Source: a virus. Taken from it: DNA of 33,445 bases. Positions within the stretch are counted from its first letter, which is position 1. Each line of letters starts with the position of its first letter. The stretch spans positions 1 through 33,445 of IMG/VR virus record IMGVR_UViG_3300036715_004097. One strand, 5' to 3'. The notes below the pieces were generated by a model. It was not told the DNA's origin, searched no databases, and worked only from the letters and a program-made list of their open reading frames with translations. This document shows, one piece after another, positions 8,261 to 16,479 of this stretch. A program made the translations under genes and the position numbers.

Positions 8261-8548
8261 ATGCCCCAGTTCTACGTGACGCACTCCTCAGTGAAGCACA
8301 CCGACTCGAAGGGGACGGCCATCCTTGCCGGCCCCGGCCAGTCCATCGAGCTGACGCAAGAGCAGGCCGACGGCATCAACGAGGCCGCGCGCGGCGGCCG
8401 CAGCGAGACGGATCCCGACGCGGGCGACGACCTCCTCGTCACGCCAGACGCCTGGGCGAAGATGCAGGCTGCGGCCAAGGCGCTGCGGAACATCGGCGCG
8501 GACCTCCCCGACGCCCTCGCCGGCACCCAGGCCTCCACGAAGGCCTGA
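8261..8548 (+). CDS. Small hypothetical head-region protein
   Basis: A 95-residue protein with no recognisable family. It opens with a short beta stretch (QFYVTHSSVKH), has an acidic middle (SETDPDAGDDLL), and ends in an amphipathic helix and an Ala/Thr tail. AAGGAA lies upstream of the ATG. It stands alone between two hairpins after the capsid gene, where phages often encode a minor head or head-completion protein. The function is unknown. Confidence 0.65.
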   Translation: MPQFYVTHSSVKHTDSKGTAILAGPGQSIELTQEQADGINEAARGGRSETDPDAGDDLLVTPDAWAKMQAAAKALRNIGADLPDALAGTQASTKA

Positions 8549-8555
8549 CGCCACC

Positions 8556-8588
8556 AGGCGGGCGCCTCCACCATTGGGCGCTCCGCCT
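8556..8588 (+). terminator. Probable terminator hairpin
   Basis: AGGCGG-GCGCC pairs with GGCGC-T-CCGCCT: eleven pairs with one bulged T and a ten-base loop. It is followed by TCCCCTTTCCC, a weak T-containing tract. It lies eight bases after the previous stop. Confidence 0.5.
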
Positions 8589-8613
8589 TCCCCTTTCCCG
8601 CAACGAGGCGCCC

Positions 8614-9027
8614 GTGGCTGACGAGACGACCACCACCCTGACGCAGCTCGCGCTGAGTGCGCCGGGAGGCATCGTGCTCGTGAAGATGATCGTCGACTGG
8701 GCCCTCGCCCGCGCAGAGCGCGCCGAAGCCGCCAAGAAGAAGGCCGAAGAAGAGGTGGGCGAAGTGAAGGAGCGCGAGGAGTCGGCGGCGACGAAGAAGC
8801 TGGAAGAGGTGCTGGCTGTCGTCACGAAGCTTCAGCAGGACTTCGCGGTGTTCGCCTCCACCTTCGCGCAACACCAGCGCGCCACCGATGACAAGTTCGG
8901 AGACCAAGCCGACGCAATCAGGAAGGTCGACGGGCGCGTGTCCGAGCTCGATCCCAGGCTGGCTCGCGTTGAGCGCGACATTGTCGAGATTCGCACCCTG
9001 ATGAGTCGCCCGCGGAGGACGCGATGA
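8614..9027 (+). CDS. Coiled-coil protein with possible membrane-like N-terminal helix
   Basis: A 137-residue protein starting at GTG. Residues about 10-32 form an apolar helix (LALSAPGGIVLVKMIVDWALA). Residues about 34-75 are a Lys/Glu/Ala coiled coil, and a second heptad-like part with regular Leu, Val and Ile runs to the C-terminus. The stop overlaps the next ATG. Small holin-like or connector-associated proteins have this shape, but position argues against a lysis role. Its job is unknown. Confidence 0.62.
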   Translation: MADETTTTLTQLALSAPGGIVLVKMIVDWALARAERAEAAKKKAEEEVGEVKEREESAATKKLEEVLAVVTKLQQDFAVFASTFAQHQRATDDKFGDQADAIRKVDGRVSELDPRLARVERDIVEIRTLMSRPRRTR

Positions 9028-9512
9028 CCGTTCAGACTTTCGCCGTCGATGCCGACAGTATTCGGCGCCACTACTTCCCGCACCTCGACTCCTTCAGCGC
9101 CAGCACCTCGCCGACGCTGGCGACGGTGACGGAGCGCATCACCCGCGCAGCGGCTCGACTCTCCGGGCAGCTGTATATGCGCAACGTCGACCCGACGACG
9201 ATTGTGGACACCACCAGCCCCGCCTGGGTGTGGTGCCAGGAGACGCTGAGTCTCATCGTCGCCATCCGCCTCGCGCAGGTGGTTTCCGGCGCCAACAGTG
9301 AAGCCGTGAAGGCGTGGCAGGCCGACCTGACGGAGCGCTTCCATGTGCTGTCCGACTCCGGCGAAGCCGCGCTGGGCGGTGGCGCTGACGCCTTCGGCCT
9401 GAGTGAGTCGGCGGGCCCGACTGACTTCATCAGCGAGTTGAGTCTCGACGTGGGCGACACGTCGCTCGCGTCGGACGTCTCGCCGGTGCTTCGCCGGAGT
9501 GACCTCCTGTGA
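9024..9512 (+). CDS. Head-tail connector protein (Mu gp36 / gp6-like)
   Basis: A 162-residue mostly helical protein. The N-terminal half (ADSIRRHYFPHLDSFSAS, then TVTERITRAAARLSGQL) and the central helix WVWCQETLSLIVAIRLAQVVSG resemble DUF1320 / gp6-type adaptor proteins that sit below the portal. It follows the capsid gene and precedes a virion morphogenesis gene, as expected for an adaptor. The ATG overlaps the previous stop (ATGA), and its own stop overlaps the next GTG. Confidence 0.68.
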   Translation: MTVQTFAVDADSIRRHYFPHLDSFSASTSPTLATVTERITRAAARLSGQLYMRNVDPTTIVDTTSPAWVWCQETLSLIVAIRLAQVVSGANSEAVKAWQADLTERFHVLSDSGEAALGGGADAFGLSESAGPTDFISELSLDVGDTSLASDVSPVLRRSDLL

Positions 9513-10045
9513 GCGTCGTCGGACTCAGAGTGACGTACACCGTCGGCCGCGAGACGGGCGACGACGTGGTGCGAAACATCGCCGTCGCCCTCGAGCGCGC
9601 GGGCGCCGAGGTGGCACAGTTCGGCAAATACGCCTTCCCGCATCTCATCCCCGTCTTTGAGTCCGCCGAGAAGCGCCAGTTCTCCGCCGAGGGTGCGGGC
9701 CCATCATCTGGCCACTGGGCGGCATTGAGTGCGGCCTACGCGAAGTGGAAGGCGAAGAAGTACCCAGGCAAGCCGGTGCTGGAGCGTAGTGGGAAACTGC
9801 GCAAGGCCCTCACCTCCAACGGCCCCAACGCCGTGCGCGACTACTCGGCGTCGATGATGAACTTCGGCACGACGGACGTTGAGTACGCATCGTTCCACCA
9901 GATGGGCACGCCTTTCATGCCGGCGCGCCCGCCCTTCGACTTCGACGCGCAGTTCGAGAAGGAGATGCGCCAGGCCGCGCAGCTCGGACTCATCGACGCC
10001 GTGCGCGCAGCGAAGTTGGACTCCATCGCCGAGGTGACCGAGTGA
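9509..10045 (+). CDS. Virion morphogenesis / tail completion protein (Mu gpG-like)
   Basis: A 178-residue protein matching the phage virion morphogenesis family in key blocks: HWAALSAAYAKWKAKKYPGKPVLERSGKLRKAL (about residues 69-101), then YASFHQMGTPFMPARPPFDF (about 130-149). The HQMGT...PARP block is a strong signature of Mu gpG and P2 gpS-like proteins, which take part in head-tail joining. It begins at a GTG overlapping the previous stop and ends overlapping the next GTG. Confidence 0.82.
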   Translation: MSVVGLRVTYTVGRETGDDVVRNIAVALERAGAEVAQFGKYAFPHLIPVFESAEKRQFSAEGAGPSSGHWAALSAAYAKWKAKKYPGKPVLERSGKLRKALTSNGPNAVRDYSASMMNFGTTDVEYASFHQMGTPFMPARPPFDFDAQFEKEMRQAAQLGLIDAVRAAKLDSIAEVTE

Positions 10046-11241
10046 GCGCCTTCTCCTCCCCTTTCTCCCGCCTCGCATCGGCCACCGTCGCCGGCCTCGT
10101 CTCCATCGCCGCGCAGACGTTCGCCGGGGTGAAGACTTTCACGAGCGCCATTGTGGCCAGCGCGGGCATCCAGCTCGGCGCGCTGTGGAACACCAACGGA
10201 GGCACGGCCGGCGACGTGGTGCTGAAGCTGGGCACCACGCTCCCCGCTGGATCGACGAACGCCACGGCCACCCTGGTGTCGTTCCGCAACGGCATCGGAG
10301 GGACCGAGAATGAACTCATCACCATCGGCGCCCAGGGGGGCATGACGATCGCTTCAGGTGGCCTCTGGGTCTCAGGCAACATCTACGGTGCGTCTGCACT
10401 CACTTCGGGCGGCGGGCTCATCTACAACAACACCTACTGCGACCTTGTCGGCGGCAGCCTCCGCGGCTCCCACGCCCATAACGCGCCCACCTACTGGCTC
10501 GCCCAGCTCGGCGCGGGCGCCACCGACGTGTGCGTAATCAACGGCACATCGGTGGCCGACGGAACGGTGAATGCCACGGCGAAGCTCGCGAGTTGGCGCA
10601 CGGGCATCTTCGGAACGGAGGTCGAGTACGCCTATTTGACGAAGGGGCTGCTCTCAATCGTCGGCTCGCTGTCTCTCACCGGTGGCGCCAGCACGGTGAG
10701 CGCCTACCAACTCCAGACGAGCGATGGTACGACGTTCCGCGTGGCCAACGGGGGCATCTACGTCGGCGCGACCATCCAGGACACGTGGCCGGCCGCTCGC
10801 ATCAACCTCCCGACCAACGCGCCCCTCACTCTCACGGGCACGCAGGCGAACGGCGCCACGGCAGTGGGCACCATCACCGACACGGGCGCCGCGTACTCGA
10901 CGGTGGGAGCGAAGGCGCATAGCTTCCGCAGTGGCGGCGCCGAGCTCGCGTACGTGAGCATGCGCGGGGCGTACGGCCTGGGCACCATCACCGATACCAG
11001 CGCGAGCCCAGCTGCCACCGCGGCTATCAACGCGGCCAAGGGGCGCTGCGCCTTCTCGAGCGGCATCTCGGCGCTGACGTTGACCAACGACCAGATCACC
11101 ACCGACTCCGTGCTGCATATCGAGTGGGAGGATTTTCCGCCTGGCCTGCACAAGGTTTCTCTCAGCGCCAACACTGCGGTGATTACGCTGCCGTCGGCCA
11201 CCGCGGCTATCACGAAGTTCCGATGGTACCTGGTCAAGTAG
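10042..11241 (+). CDS. Fibre-like repeat protein in the neck gene cluster
   Basis: A 399-residue Gly/Thr/Ala-rich beta protein with at least three degenerate repeats built around S(F/W)R-x-G...E-x-x-Y/I...G: near residues 80-100 (SFRNGIGGTENELITIGAQG), 187-210 (SWRTGIFGTEVEYAYLTKG) and 293-310 (SFRSGGAELAYVSMRG). Paired phrases GTITDTGA and GTITDTSA also occur. Such sequences are typical of trimeric phage fibres and whiskers. There is no enzyme motif. Fibres normally lie after the hub genes; this one sits between the gpG-like gene and the probable tail terminator, so a neck whisker or head fibre is possible. It is translationally coupled to its upstream neighbour. Confidence 0.62.
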   Translation: MSAFSSPFSRLASATVAGLVSIAAQTFAGVKTFTSAIVASAGIQLGALWNTNGGTAGDVVLKLGTTLPAGSTNATATLVSFRNGIGGTENELITIGAQGGMTIASGGLWVSGNIYGASALTSGGGLIYNNTYCDLVGGSLRGSHAHNAPTYWLAQLGAGATDVCVINGTSVADGTVNATAKLASWRTGIFGTEVEYAYLTKGLLSIVGSLSLTGGASTVSAYQLQTSDGTTFRVANGGIYVGATIQDTWPAARINLPTNAPLTLTGTQANGATAVGTITDTGAAYSTVGAKAHSFRSGGAELAYVSMRGAYGLGTITDTSASPAATAAINAAKGRCAFSSGISALTLTNDQITTDSVLHIEWEDFPPGLHKVSLSANTAVITLPSATAAITKFRWYLVK

Positions 11242-11248
11242 GGAACAC

Positions 11249-12628
11249 ATGGCCGACCGCATCTCTCTCTTCGCCGTCGACGACATGGGCGCGCCAGCCA
11301 CCGGACTGACGCCGTCCTTCGTCAAGTACGTCGACCGCACCGGCACCACGCGCACGCCCCCGGCCATCACCGCGTCGAGCGTCGCGGGCGAGTACGTCTT
11401 CTCGCCCTCGCAGGCCGACGAAGATCTCGGCGTGTGCTGGCTCGTCGACCTCGGCACCACCTCGGGCGGCCTCTCACGCCGCGTCTCCGGCACCGTGCCG
11501 CTGTTCACCTCCTTCGAATGTTTCCACCTCGAAGACGGCGCAGGCGCCCTATGGACTGGCGCGGCTCCGACGTGGGGCGGGTATGCCGACTTCGCGGGCA
11601 ACGCGCGCGCGGCGCCCACGCTGGCGGCTCTGGGCAACGGCCTCTACACCTTCACGCCCAGCCCGGATGACTTGACGCTCGACGTCACCTTCCGTCTCGA
11701 CTCGCCCGTGGGCGCGTACCCGGCCTACGTCGCCGGCAGCCCCGAGGCGCGCAAACAGCCGACGCCAGCGCCCAGCACCGGGCTCGACGCCGAGGGCATC
11801 GTGGTGCGGGCTCTGCGCGAGTACCTGCTCGCCAACCTCCCGGGCAAGGTTGCGCAGCTCAACGCCCTGCGCGGCGCGGCGCTGAAGTCGGCCCTCGTCG
11901 AGCCCTTCACCGTGCCTGCGTCGGCGTCCCTCGTGCTATCTACCACCGGGCGCGACTCGGGAGGCGTGACGGTGGCGCTCCCCTCGGGCAGCCAGACGGC
12001 CAGCGCCATCGCGGCCACAATCAACGCCGCCGTGGTGCCCAACGTCACAGCCAGCACCGATGCCGGGCGCCTGGTGCTGACGTCGACGGTGACGCCCGCC
12101 GTGGGCACGCTGTCGCTGCTGTCGCTCCAGGCGGGCACCGGCAACGCGGCCTTCGGCTGGGACGCGGGCGGCGAGCACGTCACCACCTCGGCCCTCGTGG
12201 CGCCATCGTGGCGCGGCATCACCGACGGCTGGCCTCTCGCTGTGCCCGACATGGGCAGCGGTTTCTGGGTGATTCTCGGAGACCGCGAGTCAGTGCCTGT
12301 TGACCCGGACGTGCGGCGCGATGAAATCCTCGTGACGCTCGAGGTGACGCTCCTGAAGATGGAGGCGGCCACCAGCCCGCACCGCAGCCGCGAGGGCATC
12401 ACCTCGTGCCTGCGCGCCGTGCGCGAGCTGCTGCTGACGTCGACGGGACGCTACCTTGGGCGTGTCGGCAGCGGCGACGTTCTCTTCGCCGCCATCAGTA
12501 AGGCGAACATCCCCGGGCGCCCCTTCAGCTTCGTCGACAAGAACGGCGCCAGCGTCGTCAACGCGAGCGTCTTCGACGCCGCAACCTTCACCCTTACCTG
12601 CCGCGTGTATCAGCGCCCGGCTTTCTGA
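11249..12628 (+). CDS. Probable tail terminator with Ig-like N-terminal domains
   Basis: A 459-residue multidomain protein. Residues 1-165 hold two related beta domains (LFAVDDMGAPATGLTPSF and FHLEDGAGALWTGAAPTW, each followed by G-x-Y-x-F-x-PS). A middle part (about 195-310) has a flagellin-hook-like block with TASAIAATINAAV. The last 130 residues (WPLAVPDMGSGFWVILGDRE, then DEILVTLEVTLLKM, then ITSCLRAVRELLL) look like a small tail terminator or completion protein. Position just before the tail tube gene supports that. It starts with ATG eight bases after the fibre gene and lacks a clear Shine-Dalgarno site. Confidence 0.55.
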   Translation: MADRISLFAVDDMGAPATGLTPSFVKYVDRTGTTRTPPAITASSVAGEYVFSPSQADEDLGVCWLVDLGTTSGGLSRRVSGTVPLFTSFECFHLEDGAGALWTGAAPTWGGYADFAGNARAAPTLAALGNGLYTFTPSPDDLTLDVTFRLDSPVGAYPAYVAGSPEARKQPTPAPSTGLDAEGIVVRALREYLLANLPGKVAQLNALRGAALKSALVEPFTVPASASLVLSTTGRDSGGVTVALPSGSQTASAIAATINAAVVPNVTASTDAGRLVLTSTVTPAVGTLSLLSLQAGTGNAAFGWDAGGEHVTTSALVAPSWRGITDGWPLAVPDMGSGFWVILGDRESVPVDPDVRRDEILVTLEVTLLKMEAATSPHRSREGITSCLRAVRELLLTSTGRYLGRVGSGDVLFAAISKANIPGRPFSFVDKNGASVVNASVFDAATFTLTCRVYQRPAF

Positions 12629-12640
12629 AAGGACGTCACC

Positions 12641-13840
12641 ATGTCTCTCAATCCCGTCAACGGCTGGGACAAGCGCCTCTTCGCCGTCGCCGAAGCCACC
12701 CTCGCCACCACGCCGGCCCCCGCGTCGCCTGCGGCGTATGCCGCGCAGGCGATCGAGTTCATCTCGGCCAACCTCGGCCCGGGCGAAGTCGGAAAGGTGC
12801 GCGGGAAGAAAGACCGCAACCAGGGCCGCGACATGCAGTCAGCTTTCATCGAGGGCCGCGTCGAGCCCATCCCCTTCAGCGTCGTCGCATCGATGAAAGG
12901 CCGCGCCGCCATCGACGCTGCGCCCCAGGCGCTCGCGCTGCTCAGGGCGGCCGGTCTGAAGAGCACCATCAACAGCGGCGTGTCGTACGTGCTGAGTCCC
13001 AGCGCGACGCCCATTGAGTCGGGCGACTTCGCTTCGTGCAGCCTGACGGAGATTCTCGGCGCACAGACGGCGGCGTACCAGGCGGAGATTCTCCGCGGCT
13101 GCATCGTCGACAAGCTGCGCTTCGAGGGCGGCGACAAGGAGTTGACTCTCACCGCCTCGGGCAAGGGAGTGGGCAAGCTGGTGCAGGGCGCGCTCGACTC
13201 GGTGACGCTGGCCTCTGCGGTGGTGACGACGCTGACGCACACGGCCGAAGAGTCGTACCGCCTCGAGCCCGGGTACTACCTCTGTGAGTCGGAGGTGGTT
13301 CAGGTGACGGTGGTGGGCTACGGAAGCACGTCGTCGACCATCGCGCGCGGCGCCCTCGGCACCACGGCTGCGGCGCACACGGCGGCGAAGTTCCAGCCGT
13401 ACGTGCCGCCCAGCATCACCTACTCCGGCGCGCCCATCTCCGAGGTGGTGACGAGCTTCGCTCTCGGCGGCGTCTCCATCCCCGTCACGTCGTGGTACGT
13501 GGAGATTTCGACGGGCGCCGGTTTCACCACGGGCGAGGTGGGCTCGAAGTACGCGCAGAACGTCAAGTTCACCCGCTACGACGTGAAGGTGGGCGCCAAG
13601 CTGGTGCTGCGCGCCGACAACGTCTCGTTGCTGGGCAAGGTGCGCCAGCGGCCCACCGTCGCGCTCGCTCTCAGCCAGGGCGCGGGCGTCGGCGGCATCT
13701 TCTCGCTGGGCATCGCCAACGCCGAGGTGGAGCCCTTTGCTGTGCCCGATGTCGCCAACGACGTGGCTACCGTCGACGTCACCCTGCGCGTGCGCGACTC
13801 CGGCACCGCGTCGGACGCCTTCTCCGTCACCCTCACCTGA
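12641..13840 (+). CDS. Major tail tube protein
   Basis: A 399-residue beta-rich protein. Its N-terminus (NPVNGWDKRLFAVAEATLATTP, then FISANLGPGEVGKVRGKKDRNQGRD) and its mid-protein features are those of large siphovirus tail tube proteins, which stack as rings around the tape measure. It lies directly after the probable terminator and before the chaperone and tape measure genes, the universal order. AAAGGACGTCACC precedes the ATG. The protein is longer than lambda gpV (about 250 residues), perhaps with an inserted surface domain around residues 205-260. Confidence 0.75.
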   Translation: MSLNPVNGWDKRLFAVAEATLATTPAPASPAAYAAQAIEFISANLGPGEVGKVRGKKDRNQGRDMQSAFIEGRVEPIPFSVVASMKGRAAIDAAPQALALLRAAGLKSTINSGVSYVLSPSATPIESGDFASCSLTEILGAQTAAYQAEILRGCIVDKLRFEGGDKELTLTASGKGVGKLVQGALDSVTLASAVVTTLTHTAEESYRLEPGYYLCESEVVQVTVVGYGSTSSTIARGALGTTAAAHTAAKFQPYVPPSITYSGAPISEVVTSFALGGVSIPVTSWYVEISTGAGFTTGEVGSKYAQNVKFTRYDVKVGAKLVLRADNVSLLGKVRQRPTVALALSQGAGVGGIFSLGIANAEVEPFAVPDVANDVATVDVTLRVRDSGTASDAFSVTLT

Positions 13841-13848
13841 GAGACAGC

Positions 13849-14292
13849 ATGGCCAATCTGACGCTGAAGAAGAAGGTGCGATACTTCCCGAGCATCCCGG
13901 GCAACCTCGAATTGCCGGAGGCGGAGCGCTTCCACTTGGTGGTGATGTCGGGGCTGCCGAAGGTGGTGCTCGAGCAGGTGGTGACGGACGCCACCGAGGC
14001 GGCACAGCGCGTCGACGTGACGGCCCTGACGGAGGCGCTGTCGCCGGCCGTGTCGCTGGGCGCCGTCAGCCTCGAGCTTGACGGCGTGGAGGTACAGGCA
14101 GTGGGCGACTACCTCACTGCATTGGTCGGGCAGTCGGGCCAGCCGCTCCTCTTCGAGTTGGTGCAGCGCGTGGTGGAGCTCAATTCCTTCAGCGGGGCGC
14201 GGGCCGTTTTCTCCGCGCCGCCGTCTGGTGGTACCGCTGGTACTGCCGCCCTGAGCACCGGGCAGGCCAGCGGGCAGACGGCGAGCCCTTGA
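13849..14292 (+). CDS. Tail assembly chaperone (lambda gpG-like)
   Basis: A 147-residue protein with a basic N-terminus (ANLTLKKKVRYFPSIPGNLELPEAERFHLVVMSGLPK), a helical centre, and a flexible Gly/Ala/Ser/Thr tail. Genes of this kind lie between the tail tube and tape measure in siphoviruses, and their products hold the tape measure before assembly. The true start is ATG 13849, just after the tube stop. The reading frame of the next gene (-1) is open well back into this one, as in G/GT frameshift pairs. Confidence 0.65.
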   Translation: MANLTLKKKVRYFPSIPGNLELPEAERFHLVVMSGLPKVVLEQVVTDATEAAQRVDVTALTEALSPAVSLGAVSLELDGVEVQAVGDYLTALVGQSGQPLLFELVQRVVELNSFSGARAVFSAPPSGGTAGTAALSTGQASGQTASP

Positions 14293-14591
14293 AGTGGCGC
14301 GCGGACCAGCGACAGGGCTGGTTCGGCTGGCGGCCCGACAGGGCCGGTGCGCAGCCTCTCCACGTGGCGAAGGTGGACCTGGACGAGGCACTGCGAGAGT
14401 CGAGAGAGGTGCTCAACCTGTGGTGGGTGGCGCGCCAGCACGAGGCGCCTCCGCTGTCGGGTGGCGTGCTGGACGCCTGGCCGGCGTGGCTGGCTGAGGC
14501 GCTGGCGGTGTGCAGGGACGAAGAGAGCGCGGTTACGTTGTTCGAGAGGAGTGTGGCGCATGGCCGACCTGAAGCTGACGCTCACCGGTGA
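14289..14591 (+). CDS. Trp-rich tail assembly chaperone (lambda gpT-like)
   Basis: A 100-residue frame beginning at a TTG that overlaps the stop of the previous gene (TTGA), in the -1 frame. It is rich in Trp (WFGWRPD, LNLWWVARQHEA, WPAWLAEAL) and ends 32 bases inside the tape measure gene. Many siphoviruses make the second chaperone by -1 slippage. No canonical slippery heptamer is visible here, but C-CCT-TGA at the stop could allow a one-tRNA slip onto CCC. Re-initiation at TTG is the other option. The gene is real by coding content and position; its expression mode is open. Confidence 0.58.
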   Translation: MKWRADQRQGWFGWRPDRAGAQPLHVAKVDLDEALRESREVLNLWWVARQHEAPPLSGGVLDAWPAWLAEALAVCRDEESAVTLFERSVAHGRPEADAHR

Positions 14592-16476
14592 GGACCGGGC
14601 CTCGCCCGCATTCAAGTCGGCGGCAGAATCTGCCACCGAACTGAGCAACGCAGCGAAGCAACTCTCTGAGGCTGCGGAGGCGCTGAAGGGGTCGACGAAG
14701 GGCGCGGGCGACGCCACCGACGAGGCGGCAGAGAAGGCCGCCAAGGCGACGGAGAAGTGGCGCGAAATCGGCGAGGTGCTGAAGAAGGGCGCTGAGCTGA
14801 CGTGGGAGCTGACGAAGAAGACGGTCGAGCTCTCCGAGGAGCAGGCGAAGGCGGACCGCCAGCTGAAGCTGGTGGCCGGCGACATGACGGACGCCTTCAA
14901 GGCTCAGGCGTCCGCGATGCAGGAGCAGCTCGGCGTCTCCGACGACATGGTGCAGAGGATGCAGCTCATCCTCCTGCGCTTCGGCGAGGCGCCCGCGGCC
15001 ATCGACAAGACGGTGCGCGCGCTGCTCGACTACTCGGCAGCGACGGGCGTTGACGCCGTTTCCGCCACCGAGACGCTGACGAGCAACGTCGAGACTGGGC
15101 GCAAGGCGTTCAAGGAGCTCGGACTCCAGTACGACTCGACGGGGCTGCGCTCGAAGGATCTCGAAGCCATCACCGGAGCGCTGGCGAAGAAGATTGGAGG
15201 CGCCGCCCAGGCTGATGCCGAATCGCTGACGGGCGCCTTCGCGAAGATGAAGGAGCAGATCTCCGAGGTGGGCGAAACCGTCGGCGGACACATCACCAAG
15301 CTGGTGCAGCGGACGGGCGTCGTCGAGAAGCTGACCTATGCGTTCAAATCGTGGAACACGGTGTTGGGCGGGGACGATGCGTACAACAAACTGAAGGAAC
15401 GAGAGAAGCTCTACGACGAGTTGCGCGCCATCGACGAGAAGATGGCGTCAGGGCGTACGCGGGGCTTCAGCGACGACGACCTCGATCAACGCCTCCTCAG
15501 CACGCGCAAGAGCGACATCGAGGTGAAGCTGGGCGTAATGCAGGCCGAGGTGAATGCGGCCAACGGCATGTCGCAGGCGCTTCCTTCCAGCAGCAGCGCG
15601 CCGCAGCAGACGGCGAAGTACGCAGAGCTTCAGAAGGCGGCGAAGGAACACGCCGACGAGATGCTAAAGATTTCGCAGAAGAACGCCGAGGACATGCGGC
15701 GCCTCCAGAAGTCCGAAGACGCGCTCGACGCTGCCGAAGCGGAGAAGGACGCGAAGGCGCTCGCCAACGTGCAGGAGGGCATCTTCAGGGACGCCGAGTT
15801 CGATGGCTGGGAAAAGGTGCGCGAGCAGTCGAAGAAGCAGCAGAAGGAGGACTTCGCGGACCTCATGAAGGCGAACGATCTGATGGTGAAGCAGATCCGC
15901 GATCGCGAAGAGGAGTGGAAGAAGGCCGGCGAGCAGCTCGGCGCGGCCTTTGGCAACGCCCTCGTCAGCGCCGTCGACCAGCTCGCCAGCGGCGGGAAGA
16001 TGGACCTCGGCGGCATCCTCGCGGGCATCCTCCAGACGGCCGGCAGCGTGCTGGGCGGCGTGCTTGGCTCCGTCGTCCCGGGCCTGGGTACCGCCCTCGG
16101 CGCCACCATCGGCGGCACGCTGGGTGGCCTCGCTGGCGCTGGCGTCAAGGCGGCGACGCGCACCTACCACGATGGCGGCTGGGTGGACGCGCCGCGACAC
16201 CACACCGGTGCGTGGATTTCGCCCGATGAGCAGCGCGCCATTCTCCAGCACGGCGAGCGCGTGCTGTCCCGGCGCGAGGTGCACGACATGGGCGGCCCAG
16301 CAGGCGTCGACGCTGCGGCGAAGGGCGGAAGCGGGGGCACTGGCGTCACGGTGCATGTCAACGCTTTCGACGGCTCCAGTGTGCGCGACTTCTTTGAGCG
16401 CGCGGGCGGACGTGCCGTCTTCGACGCCGTGCGCACCGGGCGCGGCCCCATGTCGGCGCTGCTGGGAGGGCGCTGA
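14560..16476 (+). CDS. Tail tape measure protein
   Basis: A 638-residue protein. The N-terminal third is Ala/Lys/Glu-rich coiled coil (KLTLTGEDRASPAFKSAAESATELSNAAKQL). A middle helical part follows, then a second coiled coil (about 360-480), a Gly-rich apolar segment (about 485-535, LGGVLGSVVPGLGTALGATIGG), and a conserved tail HDGGWVDAPRHHTGAWISPDEQRAILQHGERVLSR. Tape measures set tail length, and this size predicts a tail of roughly 90-100 nm. ATG 14560 has GAGGAG upstream and gives the standard KLTLTGEDRAS start, although the frame is open further back. Confidence 0.88.
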   Translation: MADLKLTLTGEDRASPAFKSAAESATELSNAAKQLSEAAEALKGSTKGAGDATDEAAEKAAKATEKWREIGEVLKKGAELTWELTKKTVELSEEQAKADRQLKLVAGDMTDAFKAQASAMQEQLGVSDDMVQRMQLILLRFGEAPAAIDKTVRALLDYSAATGVDAVSATETLTSNVETGRKAFKELGLQYDSTGLRSKDLEAITGALAKKIGGAAQADAESLTGAFAKMKEQISEVGETVGGHITKLVQRTGVVEKLTYAFKSWNTVLGGDDAYNKLKEREKLYDELRAIDEKMASGRTRGFSDDDLDQRLLSTRKSDIEVKLGVMQAEVNAANGMSQALPSSSSAPQQTAKYAELQKAAKEHADEMLKISQKNAEDMRRLQKSEDALDAAEAEKDAKALANVQEGIFRDAEFDGWEKVREQSKKQQKEDFADLMKANDLMVKQIRDREEEWKKAGEQLGAAFGNALVSAVDQLASGGKMDLGGILAGILQTAGSVLGGVLGSVVPGLGTALGATIGGTLGGLAGAGVKAATRTYHDGGWVDAPRHHTGAWISPDEQRAILQHGERVLSRREVHDMGGPAGVDAAAKGGSGGTGVTVHVNAFDGSSVRDFFERAGGRAVFDAVRTGRGPMSALLGGR

Positions 16477-16479
16477 GCC

